The notes under the pieces are model-generated. The model was not told where the DNA came from. It saw only the letters and a program-made list of their open reading frames with translations, and ran no database searches. A DNA stretch of 64,000 nt from Stenotrophomonas ginsengisoli (lineage in GTDB: Bacteria; Pseudomonadota; Gammaproteobacteria; Xanthomonadales; Xanthomonadaceae): positions 1-64,000 of the forward strand of contig NZ_LDJM01000045.1 in assembly GCF_001431485.1 (NCBI RefSeq), given 5' to 3'. Of the stretch, positions 49,382-59,851 are shown in pieces. Numbering within the stretch: position 1 is the first letter of the stretch; every line of letters starts with the position of its first letter. The translations under genes were made by a program, and so were the position numbers.

Positions 49382-50257
49382 TCAGCCAGCCGCCTCGGCG
49401 GCCTCGATGGTGTTCTGCATCAGGGTGGCCACGGTCATCGGGCCGACACCGCCGGGGACCGGGGTGATCCAGCTGGCACGCGCGGCGGCCGCCTCGAAGC
49501 CGACGTCGCCGACCAGGCGGCCATCGTCCAGGCGGTTGATGCCCACGTCGATCACCACTGCACCTGGCTTGACCCACTCGCCCGGGATCAGCGAGGGAAT
49601 GCCGACGGCCACCACCAGGATGTCGGCATTGCGCACGGCGCGCTCCAGCTCTTCCTTGGGGGTGAACTTGTGGCAGCTGGTCACGGTGCAGCCGGCAATC
49701 AGCAGCTCCAGGCCCATCGGCCGGCCGACGTGGTTGCTCACCCCCACGATGGTGGCATTGCGGCCACGCACCGGCTGGTCGGTATGGCCGAGCAGGGTGA
49801 CGATGCCGCGCGGCGTGCACGGGCGCAGGCCGAACTCGCGCAGGGCCAGGTGGCCGACGTTCTGCGGGTGGAAACCATCGACATCCTTGCGCGGGTCGAT
49901 GCGCTGGATAAGCCGGTTGGCATCGGGGATGCCCGGCAGCGGCAGCTGGATCAGGATGCCGTGGATGGCCGGATCGGCATTGAGGCGGTCGATCAGGCTG
50001 GCCAGCTCGGCCTCGGTCGTGCCCTCGGGCAGATCGAAATCATGCGCCACGATCCCCACCTTCTCCGCCGCACGGCGCTTGTTGCGCACATACACCGACG
50101 AGGCAGGGTCGCCGCCGACCAGGATCACCGCCAGCCCCGGCTGCGTCTTGCCCTGGCCAAGGCGGGCATCGACCCGGGTCTTCAACTCATCAAGCAATTG
50201 TTCTGCAATGCGCTTGCCATCCAGGATGCGGGCAACATCAGGGGTCTCAACGGTCAT
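49382..50257 (-). CDS. folD: Bifunctional methylenetetrahydrofolate dehydrogenase/cyclohydrolase
   Basis: A 291-residue enzyme interconverting methylene-THF, methenyl-THF and formyl-THF with NADP. Active-site Y-x3-K is in [28 protein letters not shown] and the nucleotide-binding [16 protein letters not shown] are present, followed by [10 protein letters not shown] and [18 protein letters not shown]. Full family length. Its start is about 45 bases from the 3' end of the antiporter gene. Confidence 0.96.
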   Translation of the reverse strand: MTVETPDVARILDGKRIAEQLLDELKTRVDARLGQGKTQPGLAVILVGGDPASSVYVRNKRRAAEKVGIVAHDFDLPEGTTEAELASLIDRLNADPAIHGILIQLPLPGIPDANRLIQRIDPRKDVDGFHPQNVGHLALREFGLRPCTPRGIVTLLGHTDQPVRGRNATIVGVSNHVGRPMGLELLIAGCTVTSCHKFTPKEELERAVRNADILVVAVGIPSLIPGEWVKPGAVVIDVGINRLDDGRLVGDVGFEAAAARASWITPVPGGVGPMTVATLMQNTIEAAEAAG

Positions 50258-50302
50258 GGTTCATCGGCTGCGGGGGCGGATCGGATGGGTATTGTCCCCG
50301 AT

Positions 50303-52154
50303 TCAGCCGACGCCGTCAGGCCGTTGCTGCACCTGCCCCGCTTCGCTGTCCAGACGCTGGGCATCGCGCCGCGGCCGGGTGAAGGGCACCGGCTGCGGCT
50401 GGCCGGCGTTGCCATAGAGCAGATCACTGTCGGCCATGGGATCGGCCAGGGCGACCTCCAGTGCCAGGCGCTGCCCATCCAGCTCGCGCACCCGGGCAAT
50501 CACCTGTTCGGCCTGCTCGGCATCATCGCCCAGCGCCTGCAGGGCCTGCGCGCCCATGCGCAAGGCCGATTCGAAAGTCTCGCGCACCGGCGCATCGACG
50601 CCGGCAGCGACCAGGCGGCAGGCATGGCCACGGTCCCAGGCCCGCACCACCACCGGCACCAGCGGCGCCAGGACCCGGACCTGGGCCAGGACCCGGTCCG
50701 CCTGCTCGGCACCCTGCACGCAGATCACCACCAGCCCGACCTGGTCGATGCCACAGGCGCGCAGCACATCCAGCCGGGTGCCATCGCCGTAATAGATGCG
50801 CAGGCCGAAGCGCTGCGCGGCACGGATCATGTCCGGGTCGGCATCGATGATGGTGACCTCGGTGCCCCGCGCCAGCAGGGCCTGGCTGACCACCTGGCCG
50901 ACCCGGCCGAAACCGATCACCAGGGCCTGGCCGGCCTGTTCCTGTGGCCGCTCCAGATCGGCATCGTCCAACGGCTGCCGACGCGCGCGCAGGCGACCAT
51001 GGACCAGCACCGCCAGCGGTGTCAGGGCCATCGACAGCACCACCACCGCGGTCAACTGGGCATGCACCCGGGTCGCGATCAAGCCGGTGCCGGCAGCGGC
51101 GGCGTACAGCACGAAGGCAAATTCGCCGCCCTGGGCCATCAGCACCGCACGTTCGGTGGCCACGCCCCCGCTGCTGCCGCACAGCCGCGCCACCAACCAT
51201 ACGCAGGCAGCCTTGGCCAGCATCAGGGCCAGGACCAGGGCGCCGATCCAGCGCCATTGCTCGGCCACTACGGCCAGATCCAGGGCCATGCCGACACCGA
51301 GGAAGAACAGGCCCAGCAACAACCCACGGAACGGCTCGATCTCCGCCTCCAGCTGATGCCGGAAGGCCGATTCACTGAGCAGCACACCGGCCACGAAAGC
51401 GCCCATCGCCATCGACAGCCCGCCCCACTGCATCAACAGGGCCGCGCCCAGCACCACCAGCAAGGCGGCGGCGGTCATCACCTCGCGCGCGCCGGCCCGG
51501 GCCAGCAGCACAAACAACGGGTCCAGCAACCAGCGCCCGGCGGCCAGCAACAGCAGCAAGGCCAGCAGCCCCAGGCCCAGCGACTGCCACAGGCCGCCAC
51601 CGTCGGCATGCGCGCCAGCCGGCGCCATCCACGCGGCCAGGGCCAGCAACGGCACGATCAACAGGTCCTCGAACAGCAGGATGGAGACGATCTGCTGCCC
51701 CGGACGGGTAGACAGCTGGCCACGTTCGGCCAGCAGCTGCATCACCACCGCGGTGGAGGTCAGCACGAAACCGGAGGCGGCAATGAAGGCCACCGGCCAG
51801 GCCAGGCCAGGCCAGGCCGGCAGCGTGGCAGATCGCCGTGAGCAATGCCGTGCAGCCCAGGATCTGCGCGCTGCCCAGGCCGAAGATCTGCCGTCGCAAT
51901 GACCACAGGTGGCTGGGCCGCATCTCCAGGCCGATCAGGAACAGGAACAGCACCACCCCCAGCTCGGCCAGGTGCAGGATGGCCTGCGGATCACTGAACC
52001 AGCCCAGGCCAAGCGGCCCGACCAGGACCCCGGCGGCGAAATAGCCCAGTACCGAACCCAGGCCCAGACGCCGGAACAAGGGCACCGCGGCCACCGCCAC
52101 ACCGAGCAAGGCCACCACCGGCAACAGCTGCCCCGTTTCCTGTCCTGCAGCCAT
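50303..52154 (-). pseudogene. KefB/KefC-type K+/H+ antiporter gene frameshifted at a GGCCA repeat
   Basis: A CPA2-family antiporter split in two frames. The 5' part (52154 to about 51815) encodes GQLLPVVALLGVAVAAVPLF, GYFAAGVLVGPLGLGWF and LFLIGLEMRPSHLWSLRRQI. The rest (about 51810 to 50303) encodes VAFIAASGFVLTSTAVVMQL, GVLLSESAFRHQLEAEIEPF and a TrkA-N domain (VIGFGRVGQVVSQALL). The frame breaks inside a run of GGCCA units at 51795-51818. Losing two units or gaining one would join both parts, so the gene may be phase-variable rather than dead; a sequencing error is also possible. All other conserved segments look intact. Such antiporters expel K+ in exchange for H+, often under electrophile stress. 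Confidence 0.82.
51795..51818. repeat. GGCCA pentanucleotide tandem repeat inside the antiporter gene
   Basis: Four full GGCCA units plus GGCC. Its length sets the reading frame of the antiporter gene. A unit of five bases shifts the frame on every slip event. Confidence 0.9.
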
Positions 52155-52262
52155 GGCCCACACCGTCAGCAAAGAAGATGCCGACTCTAGCAATGCCGGC
52201 CCTGCCCGTGCGTGCATGGCAGTGCCCGAGGCCGGGTAGCCACTGGCAAGGCGGCAGATACG

Positions 52263-52290
52263 ACAACGGCGCGGATGCCCGCGCCGTTGT
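52263..52290 (-). terminator. Hairpin after der
   Basis: ACAACGGCGCGG and CCGCGCCGTTGT flank a 4-nt loop, 27 bases after the der stop. It lies between der and the antiporter gene. Confidence 0.75.
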
Positions 52291-52317
52291 TGTTTGCCTG
52301 CCCGCAGGGCCGGGTTG

Positions 52318-53715
52318 TTACTTGCCCTTGACGTGCTTCATCAGGCGGCGCTTGCGCGCGATCTGGCGATCGGTCAGCGGGTTCTTCTTGCCCTCGTACG
52401 GGTTGGCACCCTCACGGAACAGGAAGCTCACCGGGGTACCGACCAGCTTGAAGCGCTTGCGGAAGAAGTTTTCCAGATAGCGCTTGTACGAATCGGGCAG
52501 CTCCTTCAGGCGGGTGCCATGGACGATGAAGGTCGGCGGGTTGGAACCGCCCGGATGCACGTAACGCAGCTTGGACACATGCCCGCGCACCGACGGCGGC
52601 GGATTGCTTTCCACCGCCACTTCCAGCGCCTTGTTGACCTCGGCGGTGGAAAACTCCTTGGTCGCCGAAGCATGGGCACGGTGGATGGCAGCAAACAGCT
52701 CGCGCATGCCGGTACCGTGCACCGCAGAAATACGCACGGCTTCGGCCCAGGGCACGAACGGGAACTTCAGCGACAGCAGGGTTTCGGCCTGCTCACGCTC
52801 GTAGTCACTGCGCCCGTCCCACTTGTTCAGGGCAATCACCAGCGCCTTGCCCGCATCAAGCACGGCACCGAGCACGGTGGCGTCCTGATCGGTCACGCCT
52901 TCAGAGGCGTCCAGCATCAGCACCGCGACCTGGGTCTGCTCGATGGACTGCATGGTCTTGAAGACGGAGAACTTCTCCACCGCCTCGTCCACGCGCGAAC
53001 GACGGCGCAGGCCGGCCGTATCGATCAGGCGGTACTTGCGATCGTCACGCTCCAGATCCACCGCGATCGAGTCACGGGTGGTCCCCGGCACGTCGGAAGC
53101 GATCATCCGCTCCTCGCCCAGCAGACGGTTGACCAGGGTCGACTTGCCCACATTGGGGCGGCCGACGAAGGCGATACGGATACGCTCCGGATCATCGTCC
53201 AGGGTTTCGGTGGTGCCTTCTTCGGGCAGGCGCTCCAGCACCTCCTCGACCAGGTCATCCAGGCCCTGACGGTGGGCCGCGGAAACGGCCAGCATCTCGC
53301 CGAAACCGTAGTGGGCAAAATCCGCACGCATGCCGTTGGCTTCCACGCCATCGGCCTTGTTGATCAACAACATGGTCGGGCGGGAGAGCTTGCGCAGCCA
53401 CGCAAGGATTTCATCGTCCAGCGCCGACGGGCCTTCACGACCATCGACGACAAACAGGATCAGGTCGGCTTCGGCAGCCGCAGCGCGGGATTGGCGCGCA
53501 GTCGCGCCAGCCAATCCCTCTTCTTCGCCGGCAATACCGCCGGTATCCACGATCAGGAACGGATTGTCGGCATCAAGCCGGCAAGTGCCGTAATTGCGGT
53601 CACGCGTGACGCCCGGTTCGTCATGAACCAGGGCGTCGCGGGTACGCGTGAGCGCATTGAACAGTGTGGACTTGCCGACATTCGGCCGTCCGACCAGGGC
53701 GACCAGAGGCAACAT
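52318..53715 (-). CDS. der: Ribosome biogenesis GTPase Der (EngA)
   Basis: A 465-residue double GTPase needed for 50S subunit maturation. G1 motifs are [15 protein letters not shown] (about 8-22) and [15 protein letters not shown] (about 182-196); G3 DTGG/DTAG and G4 NKAD/NKWD are present in each domain; a C-terminal KH-like domain follows and ends with a basic tail. It follows bamB by 12 bases in a conserved gammaproteobacterial gene order. Confidence 0.96.
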   Translation of the reverse strand: MLPLVALVGRPNVGKSTLFNALTRTRDALVHDEPGVTRDRNYGTCRLDADNPFLIVDTGGIAGEEEGLAGATARQSRAAAAEADLILFVVDGREGPSALDDEILAWLRKLSRPTMLLINKADGVEANGMRADFAHYGFGEMLAVSAAHRQGLDDLVEEVLERLPEEGTTETLDDDPERIRIAFVGRPNVGKSTLVNRLLGEERMIASDVPGTTRDSIAVDLERDDRKYRLIDTAGLRRRSRVDEAVEKFSVFKTMQSIEQTQVAVLMLDASEGVTDQDATVLGAVLDAGKALVIALNKWDGRSDYEREQAETLLSLKFPFVPWAEAVRISAVHGTGMRELFAAIHRAHASATKEFSTAEVNKALEVAVESNPPPSVRGHVSKLRYVHPGGSNPPTFIVHGTRLKELPDSYKRYLENFFRKRFKLVGTPVSFLFREGANPYEGKKNPLTDRQIARKRRLMKHVKGK

Positions 53716-53727
53716 CCCTTAACTCCT

Positions 53728-54921
53728 TTATTGGCGCAGCCCGTAGGCGGCCAGCTTTCCGTCAACGTCCTGCACCAGCAGGACTCCATTGGCTACCCGT
53801 GGTGCCGCCAGCAGGCGCTCACCACTGTGCTTGATGCGCCCGGCGAATTCGCCATCAGACAGACGCATCAGATGCAGATAACCTTCCAAATCACCAACCA
53901 CGGCGTAGTCGCCGAGTACGGCCGTACCGGTCAGCTCACGGCGCGCCAGCGCCGGCTGCGACCACAGGGCGGCGCCACTGTACTTGTCCAGCGACCAGAC
54001 CGTCCCCTTGCCATCGGACAACACTACCGCACCGGAGGTCACTGCCAGCTGACCGGCTCCACCGTGGTCACGCACCCACATCGGGCGGCCGCTGGGGCCG
54101 TCGATGGCCAGGGTCTGGTCCTTGTAGCTGGACACGAACACCACATTGCCATCGATCACCGGGGCGGCGTCGACATCGGCCATGCGCTCCAGGTCGGTAC
54201 GGCCTTCGATCGGGCCGACCATCTGCTCCCATACCGGCGAGCCGTCATTCATGGCCAGGGCCGCCAAGGTGCCGTCATCGTTGCCGACGAAGGCCACACC
54301 CGGGCCAGCCAGCACCGGCGCGTTGCCACGCACGGTCAGGGCCGGCAGTTCCTGGGAATTGAACCAGCGCTGGGTACCGTTGCTGGCCTCGAAGGCGGTC
54401 ACCCGGCCGTCGTTGCCACGCACGAACACCAGGCCATTGGCGATGGTCGGGGCGGCAATCACTTCCGAACGCACCTTGGCGCGCCACTGCTCGTTGCCGC
54501 CAGCGGCATCCAGCGCGATCACATCACCATTGAGGGTGCCGATCACCACCAGGCCACCACCGGCGCCCGGGCCACCGGACAGGCGCAGCTCCGGCTTGCC
54601 CTTTTCCTTTTCCGGCTTCCAGTGCCACAGGCTCTTGCCGGTGTTCAGGTCCAGCGCATGTACGCCGCCCTCCAGCGCAGCGGCGTACACCACACCATCG
54701 GCCACCGCCGGTGCCTGGGCAATACCGATACGGCCCTCGCCCTTGCCGACATTGGCCGACCACAGGCGACGCAGTTCCACGCTGGCGTCAAACTTGACCA
54801 GTTCGGCCGGCTCCAGTGCCTTCTTGGCCTTGGCCTTGTCCGAGGTGAACCAGTCCTTCATGCTGGCGCAGCCGGTCAGGCTCAGGCCCACCAGGGCCAC
54901 TACCGCGAGTCGCTTGTACAT
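53728..54921 (-). CDS. bamB: Outer-membrane assembly lipoprotein BamB
   Basis: A 397-residue lipoprotein with lipobox LTGC (Cys about 18) and an eight-bladed PQQ-type beta propeller; repeats such as LDLNTGKSLWHW, LDAAGGNEQWRA, FEASNGTQRWF, IDGPSGRPMWV and LDKYSGAALW are visible. It helps BamA insert beta-barrel proteins. The ATG at 54921 is preferred because AGGCAGG lies five bases upstream; an ATG at 54936 would add five residues. The gene sits between yfgM and der as in other gammaproteobacteria. Confidence 0.95.
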   Translation of the reverse strand: MYKRLAVVALVGLSLTGCASMKDWFTSDKAKAKKALEPAELVKFDASVELRRLWSANVGKGEGRIGIAQAPAVADGVVYAAALEGGVHALDLNTGKSLWHWKPEKEKGKPELRLSGGPGAGGGLVVIGTLNGDVIALDAAGGNEQWRAKVRSEVIAAPTIANGLVFVRGNDGRVTAFEASNGTQRWFNSQELPALTVRGNAPVLAGPGVAFVGNDDGTLAALAMNDGSPVWEQMVGPIEGRTDLERMADVDAAPVIDGNVVFVSSYKDQTLAIDGPSGRPMWVRDHGGAGQLAVTSGAVVLSDGKGTVWSLDKYSGAALWSQPALARRELTGTAVLGDYAVVGDLEGYLHLMRLSDGEFAGRIKHSGERLLAAPRVANGVLLVQDVDGKLAAYGLRQ

Positions 54922-54935
54922 GTACACCTGCCTCA

Positions 54936-55577
54936 TTACGCAGTGGCGTCATCGTTTGCCGGCACTTCACCGCCGACATCGCTCAATTTGGTTTCCAGCA
55001 ACCCGCGCTGCGGGGCATCGTCCTTCAGGCCTTCCAAGGCGCGGGCATAGACCTCACGCGCCTTGTCGGCATCGCCGCCGGCCACGTGGGCATCGCCGAT
55101 GATTTCCAGACTGGTCGCATCGGTTGCGGCAGCCAAGGTGGTGATCGCCTCGGCCGGCTTGCCCGATTCGATCAGCAAGCGCGCAATGCGCTGGTCGACC
55201 AGGGACTTGAATTCACCTTCGGCCTTGAGCTCGCGCAGTACGCCAATGGCCTCCTCGACCTTGCCGGCATCCACCTGCGCCTTGACCAGCGCCAGCGCGG
55301 CCAGATCGACATAGATGCCATTGCTTTCGCTTTCCAGCGCCTTGACCTGACGGGCGGCCTCGTCCAGATCGCTGGAGGCCAGCTGATCCACCACGGCCTG
55401 ATAACGGGCATTGTCGGCAGCCGAGCTGTTCAGCCGCGAGGACTGCCAGTTCTGCCAGCCCCAGATGGCCGCAATACCCAGAGCCACGCCACCGAGAATG
55501 CTCAAGCCATTGCGGCGCAACCAGTCCTGTACCCGCTGCCCTTGTTCGTGCTCGTCAAGAAGATCGTCGATCGCCAT
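54936..55577 (-). CDS. YfgM-type tetratricopeptide protein
   Basis: A 213-residue inner-membrane protein: short cytoplasmic N-terminus (DDLLDEHEQGQRVQDWLRRN), one transmembrane helix (about 25-42: ILGGVALGIAAIWGWQNW) and a periplasmic TPR-like domain. This is the YfgM layout; YfgM acts as an ancillary SecYEG-associated chaperone for periplasmic folding. ATG 55577 is preferred over an upstream start (55589) because the family begins M-x-DDLLDEHEQ. Located directly upstream of bamB. Confidence 0.9.
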   Translation of the reverse strand: MAIDDLLDEHEQGQRVQDWLRRNGLSILGGVALGIAAIWGWQNWQSSRLNSSAADNARYQAVVDQLASSDLDEAARQVKALESESNGIYVDLAALALVKAQVDAGKVEEAIGVLRELKAEGEFKSLVDQRIARLLIESGKPAEAITTLAAATDATSLEIIGDAHVAGGDADKAREVYARALEGLKDDAPQRGLLETKLSDVGGEVPANDDATA

Positions 55578-55634
55578 GCGTACTCTCACCCGCCGCGTGG
55601 GCTGGGCCTATGTGGAAAAACAGCCTCGCCACCA

Positions 55635-56519
55635 TCAGTTGGACAGCGGAGACACCGAACCGTCAGAGGATACCGTAAAGCGGGCCACGTTGGACCGCCC
55701 CATTGTTGCCAGATCAATCGCACGGCCATCGATGCTGGCCTGCACCTGGGTGGAATTGCCCAGCAATACCCGGCCGATGGTCGTGGCCGGATAACTGCGC
55801 TGCTGGCCGGCCTGGACCAATGATTTCTCCACTACCTGGCCTTGCGGCCCGGCAATTTCAATCCAGCTGTCGCCGGCAAACACGAGCAGCAATTGCGCAC
55901 CACCGGCCACCGCTGCGGCCGTGGCTGCCGGTTCGCCAGCCGGCGACGGCGCCGGACTGGCCACTACCGGAGAGGGCGCAGCGGTCACTGCACCTTCGGC
56001 GCCGGTCGACGCAGCCGGAACCGCATCCGCCACCGGCACTGGCAAGGCCAGACGCGCATCGTCCACGGCCACTTCAGCCGGCAGGGTATCCAGCGAGGTG
56101 ACTTCGGCCTGTGGCTGCAACCAGGCGCGCAGCAGCATTGCGCCCGGCACCACCAGCACTGCGGCCAGGGCCACATAAGCCAGCTTGCGCCCCAACCCAC
56201 CGGCGTAACGACGCATGCCCGGCCCGGGCCCATGACTGACCAGGGCCACCGGCGTCTGCTGCTCGGCCGGCACCTGGGTCATCAAGGGTGCCGGGTCCAG
56301 CTGCAGCAGGCGCGCATAGCTGCGCAGCTGCCCACGGATGAACACCGGCGCGCCCAGACGCTCCCAGTGACCTTGCTCCAGGGCTGCAACAACGTGCAGC
56401 GGCACCCGCAACTGGGTGGCGGCCTGATCCAACGACAATCCTGCTGCCTGGCGCGCCTTGCTCAACTGCTCCCCAGCAGCCTGCGCACCACTCCCCTCAA
56501 CAACCGCTTCAGTGGTCAC
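55635..56519 (-). CDS. rodZ: RodZ-like cytoskeletal/HTH membrane protein
   Basis: A 294-residue protein: N-terminal HTH (about 15-80; EQLSKARQAAGLSLDQAATQ, then LEQGHWERLGAPVFIRGQLR), a single transmembrane helix (about 112-132), a Pro/Ala-rich linker and a C-terminal DUF4115 beta domain (about 205-294, beginning LLLVFAGDSWIEIAGPQGQ). RodZ links MreB to the wall-elongation machinery. The GTG at 56519 overlaps the pilF-type gene stop as GTGA, so translation is coupled. Confidence 0.92.
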   Translation of the reverse strand: MTTEAVVEGSGAQAAGEQLSKARQAAGLSLDQAATQLRVPLHVVAALEQGHWERLGAPVFIRGQLRSYARLLQLDPAPLMTQVPAEQQTPVALVSHGPGPGMRRYAGGLGRKLAYVALAAVLVVPGAMLLRAWLQPQAEVTSLDTLPAEVAVDDARLALPVPVADAVPAASTGAEGAVTAAPSPVVASPAPSPAGEPAATAAAVAGGAQLLLVFAGDSWIEIAGPQGQVVEKSLVQAGQQRSYPATTIGRVLLGNSTQVQASIDGRAIDLATMGRSNVARFTVSSDGSVSPLSN

Positions 56520-57331
56520 TGTTGATCAACCCTTGCGTCAGCGTCCTGGCCGGCACCCTGTGCCTGGTCCAGACGCGATTTATAGTGCTCGGCAGCAGCC
56601 TTGTCGCCCAGCTGTTCTTCAACCTTAATGGCCAGTTGTAACACGGAAGCCGTTGCCGGTGCAGCGCCCAGACGACGCTGGTAGAAAGCGCGCGCCGCCA
56701 TCGGGTTGCCGCGCTGCAGCTGCAGGCTGGCCATCGATTCCAGCGCCCCGGGGTGCTCGGGATAGAACACCAGCGCCTTGCGCAACTCCTCCAGCGCCCG
56801 CTCCCACTGGCCACTGCGCTGGGCGCAGATGCCTGCATTGACATGCAGGTCAGCCGGCGCCGCATGCGCGTCCAGTGCAGCACGATCAAACAGCACCAGG
56901 GCCTCGGCCGCCTGTCCGTGCGAACACAGCCAGCCACCGTAATTGTTGAGCAGGTCGCCGCGGCGCGGAGACAAGGCCAGAGCGGCCTGGTATGTCTGCC
57001 CGGCCAGTTCATCGCGCCCCTGGGCTGCGTACACCGCCGCCAGCAAGGTCAGGCCATCGGGCTGGTCGCGATCAAAGGCCACTGCGCGCTTGGCCAGCCG
57101 CTCGGCTTCTTCCCACTGGCCATTGGCATAGGCACGCGAGGCCTGCAGGAAACGCCGCGACCACTCGCGTTCATCGGCCAGCTGGCGGGCAAGCTGACGC
57201 TCGCTCAGGACGGGAGCATCGGCTTGTTGCCCGGCGGCCCCGGCCTGCGCCGATACAGCACACGCCGACACGACGGCCAGCAGCACTGCCGGCAGCCGCC
57301 ATGAAACAGGCTCAGAGGCCGGCCGCAGCAC
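56516..57331 (-). CDS. pilF: PilF/PilW-type TPR lipoprotein for type IV pilus assembly
   Basis: A 271-residue exported protein with six or more tetratricopeptide repeats (about 60-250), the pilot-protein fold that helps PilQ secretin assembly. A lipobox-like VSAC is visible early. The start is uncertain: GTG 57331 (used) gives a good signal sequence with 20 bases of overlap with rlmN; ATG 57367 is 12 codons longer and overlaps rlmN by 56 bases. Between rlmN and rodZ, as in other gammaproteobacteria. Confidence 0.85.
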   Translation of the reverse strand: MLRPASEPVSWRLPAVLLAVVSACAVSAQAGAAGQQADAPVLSERQLARQLADEREWSRRFLQASRAYANGQWEEAERLAKRAVAFDRDQPDGLTLLAAVYAAQGRDELAGQTYQAALALSPRRGDLLNNYGGWLCSHGQAAEALVLFDRAALDAHAAPADLHVNAGICAQRSGQWERALEELRKALVFYPEHPGALESMASLQLQRGNPMAARAFYQRRLGAAPATASVLQLAIKVEEQLGDKAAAEHYKSRLDQAQGAGQDADARVDQQ

Positions 57332-58523
57332 CGCCGCCAGCTTCCAGCGAACGCTTGAATTCGGCATTGCGCCGGGTACGGTCCATCACCTGGCCCTTGA
57401 GCTGGCCACAGGCCGCGTCAATGTCATCGCCACGGGTACGACGGACCATGGTCAGCACGCCCGAATCCAGCAGGATCTTCTGGAACGCACGGATGGACTC
57501 TTCGGTCGGGCGCTCGTAGCGGGTACCCGGGAACGGATTGAACGGAATGATGTTGATCTTGCCCGAATCCTTGGCCTGCACCTGGTTGTCGAACTGGCGC
57601 ATCAGGCGGGCCAGCTGGCGGGCATGCTCGGGCAGGTCGTTGACGCCCTTCATCAGGGTGTATTCGAAGGTCACCGAGTCGCGTTTCTTGTTGGCACGCA
57701 GGTAGCGCGCACAGGAAGCCATCAACTCGACGATCGGGTATTTCTTGTTCAGCGGGACCAGGGTCTCGCGCAGTTCGTCATTGGGCGCATGCAGCGACAC
57801 GGCCAGCGAGACATCGCTTTCCACCGACAGACGGTCGATCTGCGGCACCAGGCCGGAGGTGGACAGGGTCACACGCTTGTTGGCCAGGCCATAGCCCAGG
57901 TCGTCACGCATGATGCTCATCGCGCGGACGACGTTGTCGAAATTCATCAACGGCTCGCCCATGCCCATCATCACCACGTTGGTGAGGCGGCGCATCTGGT
58001 GCGGCACATTGCCCAGGTGGCGTGCCGCGACCCACACCTGGCCGATGATCTCGGCGGTGGACAGGTTGCGGTTGAAGCCCTGGGTGGCGGTGGAGCAGAA
58101 GGTGCAGTTCAAACCACAACCGACCTGCGAAGACACACACAGGGTGCCGCGGGTCTTGTCCGGGATGTACACCGTCTCGATGGCGTTCTTGCCATCGGTG
58201 CCCATGCTCAGCAACCACTTGTGGGTGCCGTCGGCCGAGGGCTTGTCAAACACGATGTTGGGGACGACGACCTCGGCATGCGCATGCAGCTTGGCGCGCA
58301 GCGGCTTGCCGAGGTCGGTCATCTGGTCGAAATCGGTGACGTAGCGATGGTGGATCCACTTCATCACCTGATGGGCACGGAAGCGCTGTTTCTCGCCGAG
58401 CACCTCGTCGAAAAACTTCTCCAGGCCCGCGCGATCGAGGTCGAGCAGGTTCTGCTTCTTGATCACCGGTACGGCGGCGGCGGGAGCCGGCACCAGCACC
58501 GACGGAATCACGACCTCGTTCAC
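57312..58523 (-). CDS. rlmN: 23S rRNA/tRNA m2A methyltransferase RlmN
   Basis: A 403-residue radical-SAM enzyme that methylates A2503 of 23S rRNA and A37 of some tRNAs. The [4Fe-4S] motif [14 protein letters not shown] is visible, with [16 protein letters not shown] and [15 protein letters not shown], and two catalytic cysteines (the second in IDAACGQL). The GTG at 58523 is chosen: AAGGAG lies eight bases upstream, whereas the GTG three codons earlier overlaps that site. Confidence 0.96.
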   Translation of the reverse strand: MNEVVIPSVLVPAPAAAVPVIKKQNLLDLDRAGLEKFFDEVLGEKQRFRAHQVMKWIHHRYVTDFDQMTDLGKPLRAKLHAHAEVVVPNIVFDKPSADGTHKWLLSMGTDGKNAIETVYIPDKTRGTLCVSSQVGCGLNCTFCSTATQGFNRNLSTAEIIGQVWVAARHLGNVPHQMRRLTNVVMMGMGEPLMNFDNVVRAMSIMRDDLGYGLANKRVTLSTSGLVPQIDRLSVESDVSLAVSLHAPNDELRETLVPLNKKYPIVELMASCARYLRANKKRDSVTFEYTLMKGVNDLPEHARQLARLMRQFDNQVQAKDSGKINIIPFNPFPGTRYERPTEESIRAFQKILLDSGVLTMVRRTRGDDIDAACGQLKGQVMDRTRRNAEFKRSLEAGGGAAAGL

Positions 58524-58542
58524 GTCAACCACTCCTTATCGC

Positions 58543-58968
58543 TTAGCGCGAGACAACTTCGGTGCCGGCGAAGAAGTAAGCCACTTCGTTGGCAGCGTTC
58601 TCGACCGAATCCGAACCGTGGGCGGCATTGGCGTCGATGGATTCAGCGAAGTCGGCACGGATGGTGCCCGGAGCTGCTTCCTTCGGGTTGGTGGCGCCCA
58701 GCAGGTCGCGGTGGGCCAGGACGGCGTTCTCGCCTTCCAGGGCCTGGATCATCACCGGGCCGGAGATCATGAACTCGACCAGGGCGTTGAAGAACGGACG
58801 CTCGCGGTGCACGGCGTAGAAGCCTTCGGCTTCGGCGCGCGACAGCTGCTTGTACTTGGCGGCCACGACCTTCAGGCCGGCCTTTTCGAAGCGGGCGTAG
58901 ATTTCGCCGATCACGTTCTTGGCAACGGCATCGGGCTTGATGATGGACAGGGTGCGCTCGAGAGCCAT
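58543..58968 (-). CDS. ndk: Nucleoside diphosphate kinase
   Basis: A 141-residue enzyme exchanging terminal phosphates among NTPs. The catalytic His is in [12 protein letters not shown] (about H117); [12 protein letters not shown] is the N-terminus and [11 protein letters not shown] is conserved. It is followed by the rlmN ribosome site after 14 bases, so both may share a transcript. A CCGCGT-GTTT-ACGCGG palindrome lies at 59017-59032 in its upstream region. Confidence 0.97.
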   Translation of the reverse strand: MALERTLSIIKPDAVAKNVIGEIYARFEKAGLKVVAAKYKQLSRAEAEGFYAVHRERPFFNALVEFMISGPVMIQALEGENAVLAHRDLLGATNPKEAAPGTIRADFAESIDANAAHGSDSVENAANEVAYFFAGTEVVSR

Positions 58969-59143
58969 GGGAATATCCTCAGGGGTAATGGGTCAAACGA
59001 CCCGAAACGGGTAAACCCGCGTGTTTACGCGGACTTGAGATAAAAGGCAGTCGGCAATTCTAGCGCCCGCCGCCTGTTTTTGCACAGGCGCAGCTGAATG
59101 ATGCTGCGACGCAACATGACGACAACCCGGGTTCGGCCGTAGG

Positions 59144-59161
59144 ATCAAACAATCGTTTGAT
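59144..59161. promoter_or_regulatory. PsrA-type operator
   Basis: ATCAAACAATCGTTTGAT is a perfect dyad with 7-bp arms and fits the PsrA consensus (G/C)AAAC-N2-4-GTTT(G/C). It lies 11 bases before the start codon of the TetR-type gene, so autorepression is likely. A degenerate CAAAC...GTTT pair with a 6-base spacer sits just before the next gene (about 59830-59845). Confidence 0.8.
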
Positions 59162-59172
59162 TGATAGCCCTC

Positions 59173-59805
59173 ATGCCCAAGCCTGCCCAGTTCTCGACCA
59201 AGGACCGCATCCTCAGCGCTGCCGAGGAGCTGTTTGCCGTGCACGGCTTTGCCGGCACCTCGCTGCGCCAGGTCACCAGCGTGGCCGATGTGAACATCGC
59301 CGCGGTCAACTACCACTTCGGCTCCAAGGACAACCTGGTCAACGAAGTGTTCCGCCGGCGCATGGACGAGATGTCCAGTGCCCGTATGAGCCAGCTGCAG
59401 GCGGCCAGTGCCGAGCACCCCGGCGACCTGCGCGCGGTACTGGCGGCCTTTGTCGAGCCGGCCCTGGCCCTGGCCGGGCAGCAGCACGGCGGCGGCGCCT
59501 TCGTGCGCGTGATCGCCCGCGCCTACGCCGAAAAGAACGACAACCTGCGCAAGTTCCTGTCCGACCACTACGGCCATGTACTGCGTGAATTCGCCCGCGC
59601 CATTGCCGCCTGCCTGCCCGGTCTTTCCAAGGAGCAGCTGTACTGGCGCCTGGACCTTCTTGCCGGTGCGCTGACCTATGCCATGGCAGATTTCGGCTTG
59701 ATCAAGCGCCCTGCAGATACTTCCGAAGCCGACCACCGCAGCCGCGCCGCGCGTGAACTGATCCAGTTCGCCGAGGCCGGCTTCCGCGCCGCCTCTGGCC
59801 AGTAA
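59173..59805 (+). CDS. psrA: PsrA-like TetR-family regulator of beta-oxidation
   Basis: A 210-residue TetR regulator. The HTH is RILSAAEELFAVHGFAGTSL through VNYHFGSKDNLVNEVF (about 11-55), closely following the PsrA pattern, and the C-terminal part shows FVRVIARAYAEKNDNLRKFL and LYWRLDLLAGALTYAM as in PsrA. In pseudomonads PsrA represses fad genes and is released by long-chain fatty acids. Here it is 46 bases before the beta-oxidation genes and has a matching operator. ATG 59173; a TTG four codons earlier lies inside the operator and is rejected. Confidence 0.86.
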   Translation: MPKPAQFSTKDRILSAAEELFAVHGFAGTSLRQVTSVADVNIAAVNYHFGSKDNLVNEVFRRRMDEMSSARMSQLQAASAEHPGDLRAVLAAFVEPALALAGQQHGGGAFVRVIARAYAEKNDNLRKFLSDHYGHVLREFARAIAACLPGLSKEQLYWRLDLLAGALTYAMADFGLIKRPADTSEADHRSRAARELIQFAEAGFRAASGQ

Positions 59806-59851
59806 TCCCTTTCCACCCGTAGTTGCAGACCAAACTCAAAGGTTTACCAAC

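Noticed and set aside
59161-59172. TTG start for the TetR-type gene
   Set aside because: It lies in the operator palindrome; the ATG at 59173 gives the normal family N-terminus.
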